DNA from: Sulfuricaulis sp040901545
GTDB lineage: Bacteria; Pseudomonadota; Gammaproteobacteria; Acidiferrobacterales; Sulfurifustaceae
Assembly: GCF_040901545.1 (NCBI RefSeq)
Contig: NZ_JBBDYL010000045.1
Coordinates: 124,001 to 188,000, forward strand
Direction of reading: 5' to 3'
Length of the DNA stretch: 64,000 bases
In this document: positions 51,913-61,447 of the stretch, piece by piece
How positions within the stretch are numbered: the stretch's first letter is position 1
Layout of the letters: each line of letters begins with the position of its first letter
Position numbers and translations under genes: made by a program
The notes under the pieces: generated by a model
Told to the model about the DNA's origin: nothing
The model's input: the letters and a program-made list of their open reading frames with translations, nothing else
The model's database searches: none

Positions 51913-53043
51913 ATGAACGGCGCGCCGACGCAAGCTGGTTCTCACGATTCCCTCAGTCTGTGGCTCACGCTGCAACGCCTGCCGGGCGCCGGATTGCGCA
52001 CACAGCACGAACTGCTGGCACATTTCGGGTCGGTTGAAAAAATTTTTTCCGCTGGTCGCGGTTTGCTGGAACAGGTCCTAACCGGGAAAAACGCGGCCAT
52101 CAACTCCATCCTTTCCGGACCCGATACAGCAGCGCTGAAGACTGATTTCGAGTGGTTAGGCGAGCCCGAGCATCATCTGCTCACCTGGGATGATCCCGAT
52201 TATCCGCCGCTGCTGCGTGAAATTCCCGATCCGCCGGTCATGCTTTATATCATAGGTCAGCGGCGGATCCTCGCGCACCCACAGCTGGCCATCGTGGGCA
52301 GCCGCAATCCTACCCCCATGGGACGGGAAAATGCGCAGGCATTCGCCAAAGCACTGGCTCGCGCCGGGCTGGCGATCACCAGTGGTCTGGCGCTGGGGAT
52401 CGATGGCGCGGCGCACCGCGGCGCGCTCGGGGCGGGGGGAAATACCATCGCGATAGCCGGAACCGGGCTGGACCGCGTATATCCGGCGCGGCATCGCGAT
52501 CTGGCACACGACATTGTCAGGCATGGCGCGCTCGTTTCCGAATTTCCGCTGAATACACCGCCGTTGCCGGAAAATTTTCCAATACGCAACCGCATCATCA
52601 GCGGACTTTCGCTCGGCACGCTGGTGGTTGAGGCGGCGTTGCCAAGCGGCTCGCTGATCACGGCGCGCCTGGCAGGCGAGCAAGGCCGCGAAGTATTTGC
52701 GATTCCGGGTTCAATCCACGCACCGCAGAGCCGCGGCTGTCATGCGCTCATCCGTCAGGGCGCCAAGCTCGTGGAATCCGCGCAAGATATTCTTGAAGAG
52801 CTGGGACCGCTGGCCAGCGTGACGTTACCGGTCGAAAATGAAATCACCACCGCGCCACCCCTTTCCGATGCAAACATGAAGGCGCTGCTCGATCACATCG
52901 GGCACGATCCCGTCAGTGTCGACACTCTGATCGATCGCAGCGGATTGACGGCGGATGCCGTTTCCTCCATGCTGTTACAAATGGAGCTGAACGGATTCGT
53001 GTCACGGGGCCCGGGTGGCAAAGTCCACAGGATAATCCGTTAA
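51913..53043 (+). CDS. dprA: DNA-processing protein DprA
   Basis: DprA (Smf) loads RecA onto incoming single-stranded DNA during transformation. The 376-residue protein has an N-terminal SAM-like domain, the Rossmann domain with VGSRNPTPMG, TSGLALGIDGAAHRGAL and FPIRNRIISGLSLGTLVVEA, and a C-terminal winged helix (about 310-376). It is complete, so natural competence is possible but cannot be shown from this window. Confidence 0.96.
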   Translation: MNGAPTQAGSHDSLSLWLTLQRLPGAGLRTQHELLAHFGSVEKIFSAGRGLLEQVLTGKNAAINSILSGPDTAALKTDFEWLGEPEHHLLTWDDPDYPPLLREIPDPPVMLYIIGQRRILAHPQLAIVGSRNPTPMGRENAQAFAKALARAGLAITSGLALGIDGAAHRGALGAGGNTIAIAGTGLDRVYPARHRDLAHDIVRHGALVSEFPLNTPPLPENFPIRNRIISGLSLGTLVVEAALPSGSLITARLAGEQGREVFAIPGSIHAPQSRGCHALIRQGAKLVESAQDILEELGPLASVTLPVENEITTAPPLSDANMKALLDHIGHDPVSVDTLIDRSGLTADAVSSMLLQMELNGFVSRGPGGKVHRIIR

Positions 53044-53069
53044 CACCATAGAGAGAGCACAGCCCACTG

Positions 53070-53552
53070 ATGAAAGAAAATGTTTTCGATGTGCTGATGT
53101 ATTTGTTCGAAAACTACATGGATGAAGGCGCTGAATTTCAGCCTGATCAGGAAGCACTCACCAATGAACTGACGCAAGCTGGATTTCGCCGCGGCGAAAT
53201 CCGCAAGGCCCTTTCCTGGCTCGATGGATTGTCAGAATTGCGTGAGCACACCCATGTCACTTCACGGCCGGAAATTTCAGTCGCGATCCGGCATTACACG
53301 CAGGAGGAACGGGAGAAGCTTAATCCCGAATGCCGCGGTTATCTTCATTTCATGGAAGCCGGAGGCATGATCAATCCCGCCATGCGTGAGCTCGTGATTG
53401 ATCGGCTGATGGCATTGGAAGTGGATGAAATCGCGCTCGATCAGCTCAAGTGGGTGATGCTGCTGGTACTGTTTAACCAGCCTGGACAGGAACATGCCTA
53501 CCACATGCTCGAGGACATGGTGTTTGATGAAATGCAGGGACATCTGCATTGA
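53070..53552 (+). CDS. smg: Smg family protein (DUF494)
   Basis: The 160-residue acidic protein (MKENVFDVLMYLFENYMDEG, YTQEEREKLNPECRGYLHFME) is the DUF494/Smg family, consistently encoded between dprA and topA in gammaproteobacteria. The function is unknown; it is mostly helical with no signal peptide. It follows dprA by 26 bases. The 211 bases before topA hold no gene; a TTGACA at 53611 has no matching -10. Confidence 0.94.
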   Translation: MKENVFDVLMYLFENYMDEGAEFQPDQEALTNELTQAGFRRGEIRKALSWLDGLSELREHTHVTSRPEISVAIRHYTQEEREKLNPECRGYLHFMEAGGMINPAMRELVIDRLMALEVDEIALDQLKWVMLLVLFNQPGQEHAYHMLEDMVFDEMQGHLH

Positions 53553-53763
53553 CCATCATCCTCCGGTCCCCTCATTTGTTGTTGCTTGTTCATTGCCTGT
53601 GTACTAGGACTTGACAAGACCCGCCTGTTATCGTCAACAATTCGCGCTTGACCGGTTCCGGGCGCCGAATAGGCAACGGGTCCTGTCGGCGGCGCGCGAT
53701 ACCGCCGCATAATTTTTTTCAATTGAATCGCGGTGGATTTTTATTGAGGGATTAGATTAAAGA

Positions 53764-56091
53764 ATGTCAAAACATCTTATCGTAGTGGAATCGCCGGCCA
53801 AGGCGAAAACCATGAACAAATATCTGGGCAAGGATTTTACCTGTCTGGCCTCCTATGGCCATGTGCGCGATCTCATCCCGAAACAGGGCGCCGTTGAGAC
53901 GGAGAACGATTTCGGGATGAAATACGAGTTGATCGAGAAGAATAAAAAGCACGTTGATGCCATCGTCAAAGCCATGAAAAAGGCCGATGCGCTGTATCTG
54001 GCAACCGACCCGGATCGCGAAGGCGAGGCCATATCCTGGCACCTGCACGAAATTCTGAAGGCGGAAGACGCCTTGGACGGTAAGCCGGTGCATCGGGTGG
54101 AATTCTTCGAAATTACCAAGAGCGCGATCCAGCACGCCATCACCCAGCCGCGGCAGTTATCCGAGAACCTCATCAATGCCCAACAGGCGCGCCGCGCGCT
54201 CGACTATCTCGTCGGCTTCAATCTCTCGCCCCTGTTGTGGAAAAAGGTGCGCCGCGGGCTGTCGGCGGGACGCGTGCAGAGCCCGGCGCTGCGTCTGATC
54301 GTTGAGCGCGAAGAGGAAATCGAGCGTTTTCAGGCACGCGAATACTGGACGATCGAATCCGACCTGGCTGCCCAGGGCAAGGATTTCGTCGCCCGGTTGA
54401 CCCACTTCAACGGCGAAAAACTCGAGCAGTTTTCCATCGACAACGGCGCCCGTGCCGCGGAGATCGACACGGCCCTGCTAGCCGCGGCGCAAGGCCGGCT
54501 CGTCGTACTTTCAGTCGAGAAAAAACAGCGTCGCCGCAACCCGGCGCCGCCCTTCACCACCTCCACCCTGCAGCAGGAGGCCTCGCGCAAACTGGGTTTT
54601 TCCGCCCAACGCACCATGCGCACGGCACAGCAGCTGTACGAAGGCGTGGATCTCGGACACGGCGAAATCGTGGGTCTGATCAGCTACATGCGCACCGATG
54701 CGGTAAATCTGGCCAACGAGGCCGTGACCGAAATCCGGGACGTCATCAAAGACCGCTACGGCGCCGAAAACCTGCCGGACGAACCGATCCTATACAAGAA
54801 CAAATCCAAGAATGCCCAGGAGGCGCACGAAGCCATCCGCCCGACTTCGGCGGCGCGGGCACCGGATTCCATCAAGGGCCACTTGAAGACGGATCAATTG
54901 CGTTTATACGAACTGATCTGGAAGCGTACCGTCGCCTGCCAGATGATGCCGGCATTGCTTGATACCGTCACCGTGGATCTCGCAGCCGGCGAAGGGAATG
55001 TTTTCCGCGCCAACGGTTCCACGGTGGTAAAATCCGGTTACATGTCGGTGTACCAGGAAGACATCGACGACAAACCCGCAGACTCGCCAGAAACCGCCGC
55101 CGACGAAAAACTGCTGCCCCCGATGGAGCAAGGCGAGTCCGTAGAACTCAAGCTATTGCGCCAGGAGCAGCACTTCACCGAACCGCCGCCGCGTTACTCC
55201 GAGGCGAGCCTCGTCAAGGCGCTGGAGGCCTACGGCATCGGCCGCCCGTCCACGTATGCGTCCATCATTGTCACGCTGGAGCGCCGCGAATACGTGACGC
55301 TTGATAACCGCCGGTTCCGGCCCACCGATGTTGGGCGCGTGGTTAATAAATTTCTTTCCGAACATTTTTCCCATTACGTGGATTACGACTTCACCGCGCG
55401 CATGGAGGACGATCTCGATGCCATCTCGCGCGGCGAGAAGGAATGGAAGCCGGTGCTCCAGGAATTCTGGACCGACTTCAAAAATCAGGTGAAGGACAAG
55501 GAAACCGTGGATCGCCCGGGTGTGGAGATGATGGACGAGGATTGTCCCAAGTGCGGCAAGAAACTGGCCAAGCGCCTCGGGCGCAACGGTTATTTTATCG
55601 GCTGCACCGGTTACCCGGATTGCAATTACACACGCAACGTCGACGACGCCGTGGGCGCCTCGAACGAACCCGAGATTGTGCCCGATCGCATGTGTCCCAA
55701 GTGCGAATCCCACCTGGTCATCAAGCGCGGACGTTACGGCCGCTTCATCGGCTGCAGCAACTACCCCAACTGCAAGCACATGGAGCCGCTCGAGAAACCA
55801 GCGGACACTGGCGTGGAATGCCCGGAGTGCAAACAGGCAACCATGCTCAAACGCAAGTCGCGCTACGGCAAGGTATTTTATTCCTGCGCGCGCTATCCGG
55901 ATTGCAAGTACGCAGTCTGGAATCCGCCCATCAACGAACCCTGCCCCGACTGCGGCTGGCCGATCCTTTCCATCAAGACGACCAAACGACGCGGCACCGA
56001 AAAGGTCTGTCCGCAGAAGGAATGCCATTTTGCCGTTCCCTACGATGGCGAGATTCCGATCGCCGAGCCCAAGATTGCCGCTGGCGCGTGA
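53764..56091 (+). CDS. topA: DNA topoisomerase I
   Basis: TopA relaxes negative supercoils. The 775-residue protein has the TOPRIM domain (SKHLIVVESPAKAKTM, acidic triad in TDPDREGE at 81-88), the active-site Tyr308 in GLISYMRTDA, and domain III signature ARRALDYLVGFNLSPLLW. The C-terminus carries four C4 zinc-finger modules (each C-P-x-C ... C-x-x-x-P-x-C or a variant), about residues 597-765. It is shorter than the 865 residues of E. coli, in the tail only. Confidence 0.97.
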   Translation: MSKHLIVVESPAKAKTMNKYLGKDFTCLASYGHVRDLIPKQGAVETENDFGMKYELIEKNKKHVDAIVKAMKKADALYLATDPDREGEAISWHLHEILKAEDALDGKPVHRVEFFEITKSAIQHAITQPRQLSENLINAQQARRALDYLVGFNLSPLLWKKVRRGLSAGRVQSPALRLIVEREEEIERFQAREYWTIESDLAAQGKDFVARLTHFNGEKLEQFSIDNGARAAEIDTALLAAAQGRLVVLSVEKKQRRRNPAPPFTTSTLQQEASRKLGFSAQRTMRTAQQLYEGVDLGHGEIVGLISYMRTDAVNLANEAVTEIRDVIKDRYGAENLPDEPILYKNKSKNAQEAHEAIRPTSAARAPDSIKGHLKTDQLRLYELIWKRTVACQMMPALLDTVTVDLAAGEGNVFRANGSTVVKSGYMSVYQEDIDDKPADSPETAADEKLLPPMEQGESVELKLLRQEQHFTEPPPRYSEASLVKALEAYGIGRPSTYASIIVTLERREYVTLDNRRFRPTDVGRVVNKFLSEHFSHYVDYDFTARMEDDLDAISRGEKEWKPVLQEFWTDFKNQVKDKETVDRPGVEMMDEDCPKCGKKLAKRLGRNGYFIGCTGYPDCNYTRNVDDAVGASNEPEIVPDRMCPKCESHLVIKRGRYGRFIGCSNYPNCKHMEPLEKPADTGVECPECKQATMLKRKSRYGKVFYSCARYPDCKYAVWNPPINEPCPDCGWPILSIKTTKRRGTEKVCPQKECHFAVPYDGEIPIAEPKIAAGA

Positions 56092-56235
56092 GCTGCTCCG
56101 GCGGTGTGCCTGTCTGCTTTTCCTGATCACCGGCGTTCCGCCGACCTATCCGATTGTGTGCCCGGGCGCGGACGAGCCCACTGGACACAGGCCTGGCGGC
56201 AGCCGTGAATAACCAAATTGTTGGATAATCAGGCA

Positions 56236-57429
56236 ATGCTTGATGTCATCCACAGCCACCTGACTACGCATGCGAAACGATGCACCGGTTTGCTGGTCAC
56301 CACCGGAATAGTCTGTTTCCTGGTCTCCTGCGTGAGTGTACCCCGGCAGGCCCCGGGGATCGGGCAACCGATTCCCTGGACGGAACTTCCCGGTTGGCGG
56401 GAAGATCAGCTCGCCCAGGCCTGGCCGGCGTTTATGAGCAGTTGCCAGAGATTGGCATCGCGGGCGGAACAATGGCGGGATCTCTGTGCCGATGCCGCGC
56501 TCTTTTCCGATCCCGATAATGAGATCGCCCGCGCCTTTTTTGAAACGCGCTTCGTTCCGCACAAAGTGGTCGGTGACGCCGGCGCGACCGACGGACTGAT
56601 CACCGGCTACTACGAACCGTTGCTGTCGGGGAGTCTCGCCCGCACCGAACGTTTCCGTTATCCGCTGTATCGACGCCCCGACGATCTGTTGATCATTGAT
56701 CTGGGCGACCTCTATCCGGAATTGCAGGGCAAGCGGTACCGCGGGCGTCTGCAAGGCAGCCGCGTGGTGCCGTACTACTCGCGTGACGAGATCACCGGCC
56801 CGCTAGAACGAAAACAAAAGTCATTGACAGATGCGCTTTCGGGGCAGGAGATCGCGTGGGTGGATGACCCGGTGGCGGTGTTTTTTCTCGAGGTTCAGGG
56901 TTCCGGGCGCGTGCAGCTGCCGGACGGGCGAATGCTGCACGTGGGTTATGCAGATCAGAACGGCCATCCTTACGTGGCGATCGGCCGCACGCTGGTTGAG
57001 TCCGGCGCCCTGACGCTCGAAGCAGCAACCTTGCCGGGCATCCGTGCGTGGCTCGCCGCGCATCCCGACGAGGCCCGGAAAGTGTTGAACAGCAATCCGA
57101 GCTACGTTTTCTTCACCGTGCGTGAAGGCGATGCGCCGGGTCCGGTGGGCGCGCTCAACGTGCCGCTGTGGCCGGAACGATCGATCGCCGTGGATCCGGC
57201 ATTCATCCCGCTCGGAAGTCCGGTGTGGCTTGACACCACTTTGCCCGACGACAAGTTGCCTGTGACTTACCGGCGTCTCGAGTTCGCGCTCGACACCGGT
57301 GGCGCGATCCGCGGCCCGACTCGCGCGGATCTTTTTTTCGGTTTCGGGGAGCAGGCCGAGCGCCTGGCGGGGACGATGCGCCAGCGGGGGAAAATGTATG
57401 TGCTTTTGCCCGCCGCGCGCAATTTGTGA
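56236..57429 (+). CDS. mltA: Membrane-bound lytic transglycosylase A
   Basis: MltA cleaves peptidoglycan glycan strands, forming 1,6-anhydro-MurNAc. The 397-residue protein has a lipoprotein signal with lipobox LVSC (about residue 31), the MltA domain with DGLITGYYEPLLSGS, VQGSGRVQLPDGR and GYADQNGHPY, and a C-terminal 3D domain carrying the catalytic Asp in FALDTGGAIRGPTRADLFFG. I use the ATG at 56236; a TTG six codons upstream is possible. It converges with rnd. Confidence 0.95.
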   Translation: MLDVIHSHLTTHAKRCTGLLVTTGIVCFLVSCVSVPRQAPGIGQPIPWTELPGWREDQLAQAWPAFMSSCQRLASRAEQWRDLCADAALFSDPDNEIARAFFETRFVPHKVVGDAGATDGLITGYYEPLLSGSLARTERFRYPLYRRPDDLLIIDLGDLYPELQGKRYRGRLQGSRVVPYYSRDEITGPLERKQKSLTDALSGQEIAWVDDPVAVFFLEVQGSGRVQLPDGRMLHVGYADQNGHPYVAIGRTLVESGALTLEAATLPGIRAWLAAHPDEARKVLNSNPSYVFFTVREGDAPGPVGALNVPLWPERSIAVDPAFIPLGSPVWLDTTLPDDKLPVTYRRLEFALDTGGAIRGPTRADLFFGFGEQAERLAGTMRQRGKMYVLLPAARNL

Positions 57430-57469
57430 AGCCATTTCGATCCGAGATTTATGCCAACAATGTTCAAAA

Positions 57470-58588
57470 TCAGGTAACGACCGCCGAACCCTTCTGGCCG
57501 CCGCACCGCCGGAGGAGTTCTGCGCCGACGCATTCGCGGCGCCAGCCGCGTGCCAGTCCACTGGACATGTCACCGGACATCAGCTTCAGGAGTTCCCGTC
57601 GCGGCGCCAGCACGGTCGGGCTGATTTTGAGTTGTGTCGCTACCGTGCGTATCCTGGCATGCCATCTTTCGTACCGTGCCTGCTGATCGCGGTCTGGGCG
57701 CCGGGGTTCTTCCCACAAGCGCTCAGGGACCCGCGCCAGGCCATGCCGCACCGCTTGCAAGATTTCTTCGCGCCATTTCCGGACTCCCCCGCTGCTCAGG
57801 CCGGAAATGTGATAGAGCATTTCGATGCTTTGTGGGACGGCCTGGGCGATTTCCAGCAAAGTGGCATCGGGCGCCACCCAACCGCGCGGGAGATTGTTTT
57901 GTTGCGCGGCCCGTTCTCTCCATGCCGCCAGTTCGCGCAAGACCATTTGCGCCGCGGGTACCAGATTCTGGCCTTGCCGCAAGCGGCGATACGCCAGGCG
58001 CGGATCGTTCCGGTATAGCGCAGGATCGGTAATCGCGGCGCAATCTTCGACGAGCCATGAGGTTCTCCCGAGTTCTTCCAATTTCTGCGCGAGAAACCGG
58101 TATACATCGCGCAGGAAGCGGACATCGTCTTCGGCATAGCGCAACTGCTCGGGCGGGAGCGGGCGCGCCTCCCAATCGGCGCGCGTGTGCAGTTTAGGAA
58201 GTTTATGGCCGGTGATGGATTCAACCAGAGTTCCGTAACCGATCTGATCGTCAAAACCGCACAACGACGCCGCTATCTGGGTATCGAAAACCGGAGTGGG
58301 TGGGCTCCCGCGGATATCGGTGAGCACCTCCAGGTCTTGCCGCGCGGAATGAATGATTTTCAATACGCACGGCGAGTACATTACCTCAAGCAGCGGCTCA
58401 ATGGCGGACAGCGCGAGCGTATCCACGCAGGCCACGACATCGGGCGAGGCGACTTGCACCAGACACAGGCGCGCATAGTACGTCCGGCTGCGCATGAATT
58501 CTGTGTCCAGTGCAATCCACGATTGCCCGCGGAGCCGTTCACACAAGCGTGTGAGCGAGGCAGTGTCCTGGATCAGCGGTTCCAGCAT
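57470..58588 (-). CDS. rnd: Ribonuclease D
   Basis: RNase D is a 3'-5' exoribonuclease that trims tRNA precursors. The 372-residue protein has the DEDDy motifs: WIALDTEF (Asp28, Glu30), the HSARQDLEVL segment, and YAEDDVRFL near residue 165. Two HRDC domains follow (about 205-290 and 300-372). I start at MLEPLIQD; 13 further codons are open but the family does not have them. Confidence 0.95.
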   Translation of the reverse strand: MLEPLIQDTASLTRLCERLRGQSWIALDTEFMRSRTYYARLCLVQVASPDVVACVDTLALSAIEPLLEVMYSPCVLKIIHSARQDLEVLTDIRGSPPTPVFDTQIAASLCGFDDQIGYGTLVESITGHKLPKLHTRADWEARPLPPEQLRYAEDDVRFLRDVYRFLAQKLEELGRTSWLVEDCAAITDPALYRNDPRLAYRRLRQGQNLVPAAQMVLRELAAWRERAAQQNNLPRGWVAPDATLLEIAQAVPQSIEMLYHISGLSSGGVRKWREEILQAVRHGLARVPERLWEEPRRPDRDQQARYERWHARIRTVATQLKISPTVLAPRRELLKLMSGDMSSGLARGWRRECVGAELLRRCGGQKGSAVVT

Positions 58589-58672
58589 AGGTGAAGTGTA
58601 TGCATTTCCTCCGCCAGCCCCAAACATGGACTTGGCCGGTTTATTGGTTTATCAGTAAGCTATGATTCGGTG

Positions 58673-59200
58673 ATGCTAAAAACTTGGTTGAATCCTGATT
58701 TAATGTTGCTTAATAAATTTATTGACATCTGTCTGCTGCGCAAGAATCCGCAGGATTTGCCGGTCTCTCATCCGCTGATGATCGCGGCCGTAATCGCCTA
58801 TGGAATAACGGACGTCATCGGTGTGCTCGATTCCCTGACATTCGGGAGCGCCCTGCTCGCTGCCGCCGTGGACACGTTGCTGCTCGTGGCCGTAACGCAT
58901 CTGGTGCTGCATTGGCGTGATCTGGAGCTCCGGGTTCCACAGACACTTTCGGCGCTGGCAGGGTGTGGCGCGCTGCTTTCGATCGCGGCATGGATATGCG
59001 CGGGCCTGACACGGGAATGGCTGCCTCCCCTCTGGGTATGGGGACCATTTCTGGTGTGGTATATCTTCGTTTTCGGTCATGTGTTACGGCACGCCCTGAG
59101 TATCTCATTGGCGGCCGGAGTGGCCGCGGGCCTCATGTATCTGATGCTGTCGATGGTCGTGACCGGCCTGCTTGTGACACCGGTGTCGGTGACGGACTGA
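58673..59200 (+). CDS. Unknown five-helix membrane protein
   Basis: The 175-residue protein (GTG-ATG start; I use the ATG) has an amphipathic N-terminus (LNPDLMLLNKFIDICLLRKN) and five hydrophobic helices, for example LMIAAVIAYGITDVIGVL and WGPFLVWYIFVFGHVL. Topology loosely recalls Yip1-type domains, but I cannot assign a family. The stop overlaps the mpl start (TGATG), so the two are translationally coupled. Confidence 0.75.
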   Translation: MLKTWLNPDLMLLNKFIDICLLRKNPQDLPVSHPLMIAAVIAYGITDVIGVLDSLTFGSALLAAAVDTLLLVAVTHLVLHWRDLELRVPQTLSALAGCGALLSIAAWICAGLTREWLPPLWVWGPFLVWYIFVFGHVLRHALSISLAAGVAAGLMYLMLSMVVTGLLVTPVSVTD

Positions 59201-60555
59201 TGCGCATCCATATTCTGGGGATTGGCGGGACTTTCATGGGCAGTTTGGCGCTGCTCGCGCGCGACCTCGGCCACGAGGTAACCGGATCGGATGCCAGAGT
59301 CTATCCTCCCATGAGCACACAGCTCGAGGCACAGGGGATCCGGCTCATGGAAGGGTATCTTCCGGAACACCTCGATATCGCCGACCCCGATCTCGTGATC
59401 ATCGGCAACGCCCTGTCGCGCGGCAACGCGCTGGTGGAAGCGGTGCTCGACCGAAACATTCGCTACACCTCCGGCGCACAGTGGGTAGCTGAAAATATTT
59501 TACCGGGGCGCTGGGTGATCGCCGTGGCGGGGACTCACGGCAAAACCACGACCGCGAGCATGCTTGCCTGGATTCTGGAACATGCCGGGCTCAAGCCCGG
59601 TTTTCTGATCGGCGGTGTACCGGAGAATTTCGGCGTGTCGGCGCGCCGCGGGACGGATCCGTTCTTTGTTATCGAGGCCGATGAATACGACACGGCCTTC
59701 TTCGACAAGCGATCCAAATTCGTTCATTACCGCCCGCGCACCGCTATCCTGAATAATCTTGAATTCGACCATGCCGATATATTTCCCGATCTGGGTGCCA
59801 TTTCACTTCAGTTTCACCACTTTGTGCGTACCATTCCGGCGTCGGGCAGGTTGATTGTGAACGCCCAGGATAAAAATCTGTCAGAACTGTTGATTAGAGG
59901 ATGCTGGACGAAAGCGGAATATTTTGGCACGGAAAAGGACTGGCAGGCCGTGCCCCGAAATCGCGACGCGAGCCGGTTTGAGATTTATAGGTGCGGCACG
60001 CGTCAGACGGAAGTTGCCTGGCCGTTGCCCGGTGAACACAACATGATGAACGCACTCGCGGCCGTGGTTGCGGCACGCCACGCCGGTGTACCGGTGAATA
60101 CCGCGGCGGCGGCACTCGAGAAATTTCGTAACGTCAAGCGCCGGTTGGAAGTACGCGGCAGCGTGCGAGGTATCACCGTTTACGATGATTTCGCACATCA
60201 TCCGACAGCGATCGCGGCAACGCTTCAGGCCTTGCGCGCGCGCGTGGGCAATCGCCGCATCCTGGCGGTACTGGAATTACGCTCCAATACCATGCGCACA
60301 GGCGTGCATCGTGACACCCTGGCGGGATCCCTGATGCTGGCCGACAAGGTTCTGGTGCTCAAGCCGGCGGATCTCAACTGGAATCTTGAGCGCGTCACGA
60401 GCGCGTTGGCGGGCCGCGCAGAAAGCTATGGCACGGTAGCAGAGATTATTGAGACGCTGGCCGCGCAAGTCCGCCCGGAGGATCACGTGTTGATCATGAG
60501 TAATGGCGGATTTGATAATATTCATGCACGGCTGATAGAACGGTTGCAGACTTGA
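59200..60555 (+). CDS. mpl: UDP-MurNAc:murein peptide ligase
   Basis: Mpl attaches recycled L-Ala-gamma-D-Glu-meso-DAP tripeptide to UDP-MurNAc in the peptidoglycan recycling pathway. The 451-residue protein is a Mur ligase: N-terminal UDP-binding MRIHILGIGGTFMG, ATP loop GTHGKTTT at 111-118, IEADEYDTAFFDKRSKF (the Mpl variant of the DxxDxxF region), and the YDDFAHHPTAI signature. It follows the membrane gene with a TGATG overlap and lies 2.0 kb from mltA, another murein turnover gene. Confidence 0.97.
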   Translation: MRIHILGIGGTFMGSLALLARDLGHEVTGSDARVYPPMSTQLEAQGIRLMEGYLPEHLDIADPDLVIIGNALSRGNALVEAVLDRNIRYTSGAQWVAENILPGRWVIAVAGTHGKTTTASMLAWILEHAGLKPGFLIGGVPENFGVSARRGTDPFFVIEADEYDTAFFDKRSKFVHYRPRTAILNNLEFDHADIFPDLGAISLQFHHFVRTIPASGRLIVNAQDKNLSELLIRGCWTKAEYFGTEKDWQAVPRNRDASRFEIYRCGTRQTEVAWPLPGEHNMMNALAAVVAARHAGVPVNTAAAALEKFRNVKRRLEVRGSVRGITVYDDFAHHPTAIAATLQALRARVGNRRILAVLELRSNTMRTGVHRDTLAGSLMLADKVLVLKPADLNWNLERVTSALAGRAESYGTVAEIIETLAAQVRPEDHVLIMSNGGFDNIHARLIERLQT

Positions 60556-60610
60556 CGCTAATCCACCGCCGCAAATTTTTCACATTGATGAACGAAGCAT
60601 GGAGAATTAA

Positions 60611-61255
60611 ATGAGAAGACTGATATATGGTTGGTTCATGGCCCTGATGTTTCTGCCGCTTTACTCGCACGCCGACAGCACGGCCGGTCGTTATGTCCAA
60701 GCACCATTTCCGGCGTCGGTCGAGACCGGAAACAAGATCGAGGTGCGCGAAATTTTCTGGTATGGCTGTCCGCATTGTTATGTCCTCGAACCGGGACTGG
60801 CGCAATGGGTGAAAAAACTGCCCGCAAATACCCAATTCGTGCGTACCCCGGGTACCGCCTCGCCGCGTTGGGCAATACATGGCCAGGCGTATTACACCTT
60901 TGAAGCGCTCGGCATCACGGCAAAAGTGCATGCCGCCTTCTTCAAGGCGGTCCAGGAACAGCGCGGCGCGTTCAATGATGAAAAAGGGATTGCCGACTTT
61001 GCCGCGAGTCACGGCGTGGACCGGAAAAAGTTCGTCGAGACATTCAATTCGTTCGGGGTCAGACTGAATCTTGAAAAGGCCAAGCAACTTAATCAGGATT
61101 TAAACATCAACTCCGTGCCCACGATCATCGTTGACGGCAAATACATAACCAGCCCTGAATTGGCCCATGGTGAAAAACCCATGTTTGAGATATTGGATCA
61201 ACTCATCGTCAGGGCGGGGAAGGATCGCAAAATCAAGGCGGCGAAACCCAAATGA
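60611..61255 (+). CDS. dsbA: Thiol:disulfide interchange protein DsbA
   Basis: DsbA introduces disulfides into periplasmic proteins. The 214-residue protein has a signal peptide (MRRLIYGWFMALMFLPLYSHA), the active site Cys53-Pro-His-Cys56 in FWYGCPHCYVLEPG and the cis-Pro loop NSVPTIIVDG. The C-terminus is Lys-rich. It follows mpl by 55 bases with a GGAG site before the ATG. Confidence 0.96.
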   Translation: MRRLIYGWFMALMFLPLYSHADSTAGRYVQAPFPASVETGNKIEVREIFWYGCPHCYVLEPGLAQWVKKLPANTQFVRTPGTASPRWAIHGQAYYTFEALGITAKVHAAFFKAVQEQRGAFNDEKGIADFAASHGVDRKKFVETFNSFGVRLNLEKAKQLNQDLNINSVPTIIVDGKYITSPELAHGEKPMFEILDQLIVRAGKDRKIKAAKPK

Positions 61256-61352
61256 CACGCTCCGCCGCAACCATTGGTGGCGCAAGTCTTTTCCACCTCG
61301 ATCTTGAGAATGGCAACTGTTTTGTCGTTATTCGTGGTCCGCGGCCATAAGG

Positions 61353-61380
61353 TTGAGGCCGTAGGTCATGCTATTATAGA
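61353..61380 (+). promoter_or_regulatory. Possible sucA promoter
   Basis: TTGAGG (61353-61358) and TATAGA (61375-61380), 16 bases apart, about 65 bases ahead of sucA. Each box has four of six consensus bases, so this is a weak call. The 192-base dsbA-sucA gap has no gene. Confidence 0.35.
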
Positions 61381-61447
61381 ATTAAAACGGCAGCGTGAAG
61401 GAACCGCCCGAGGGGTCGTTCCCCGCTACATAAACATCTGAAGGAAA

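Noticed and set aside
53553..53763. Promoter or small RNA before topA
   Set aside because: There is a TTGACA at 53611 but no -10 at a workable distance, and no convincing RNA fold with terminator.
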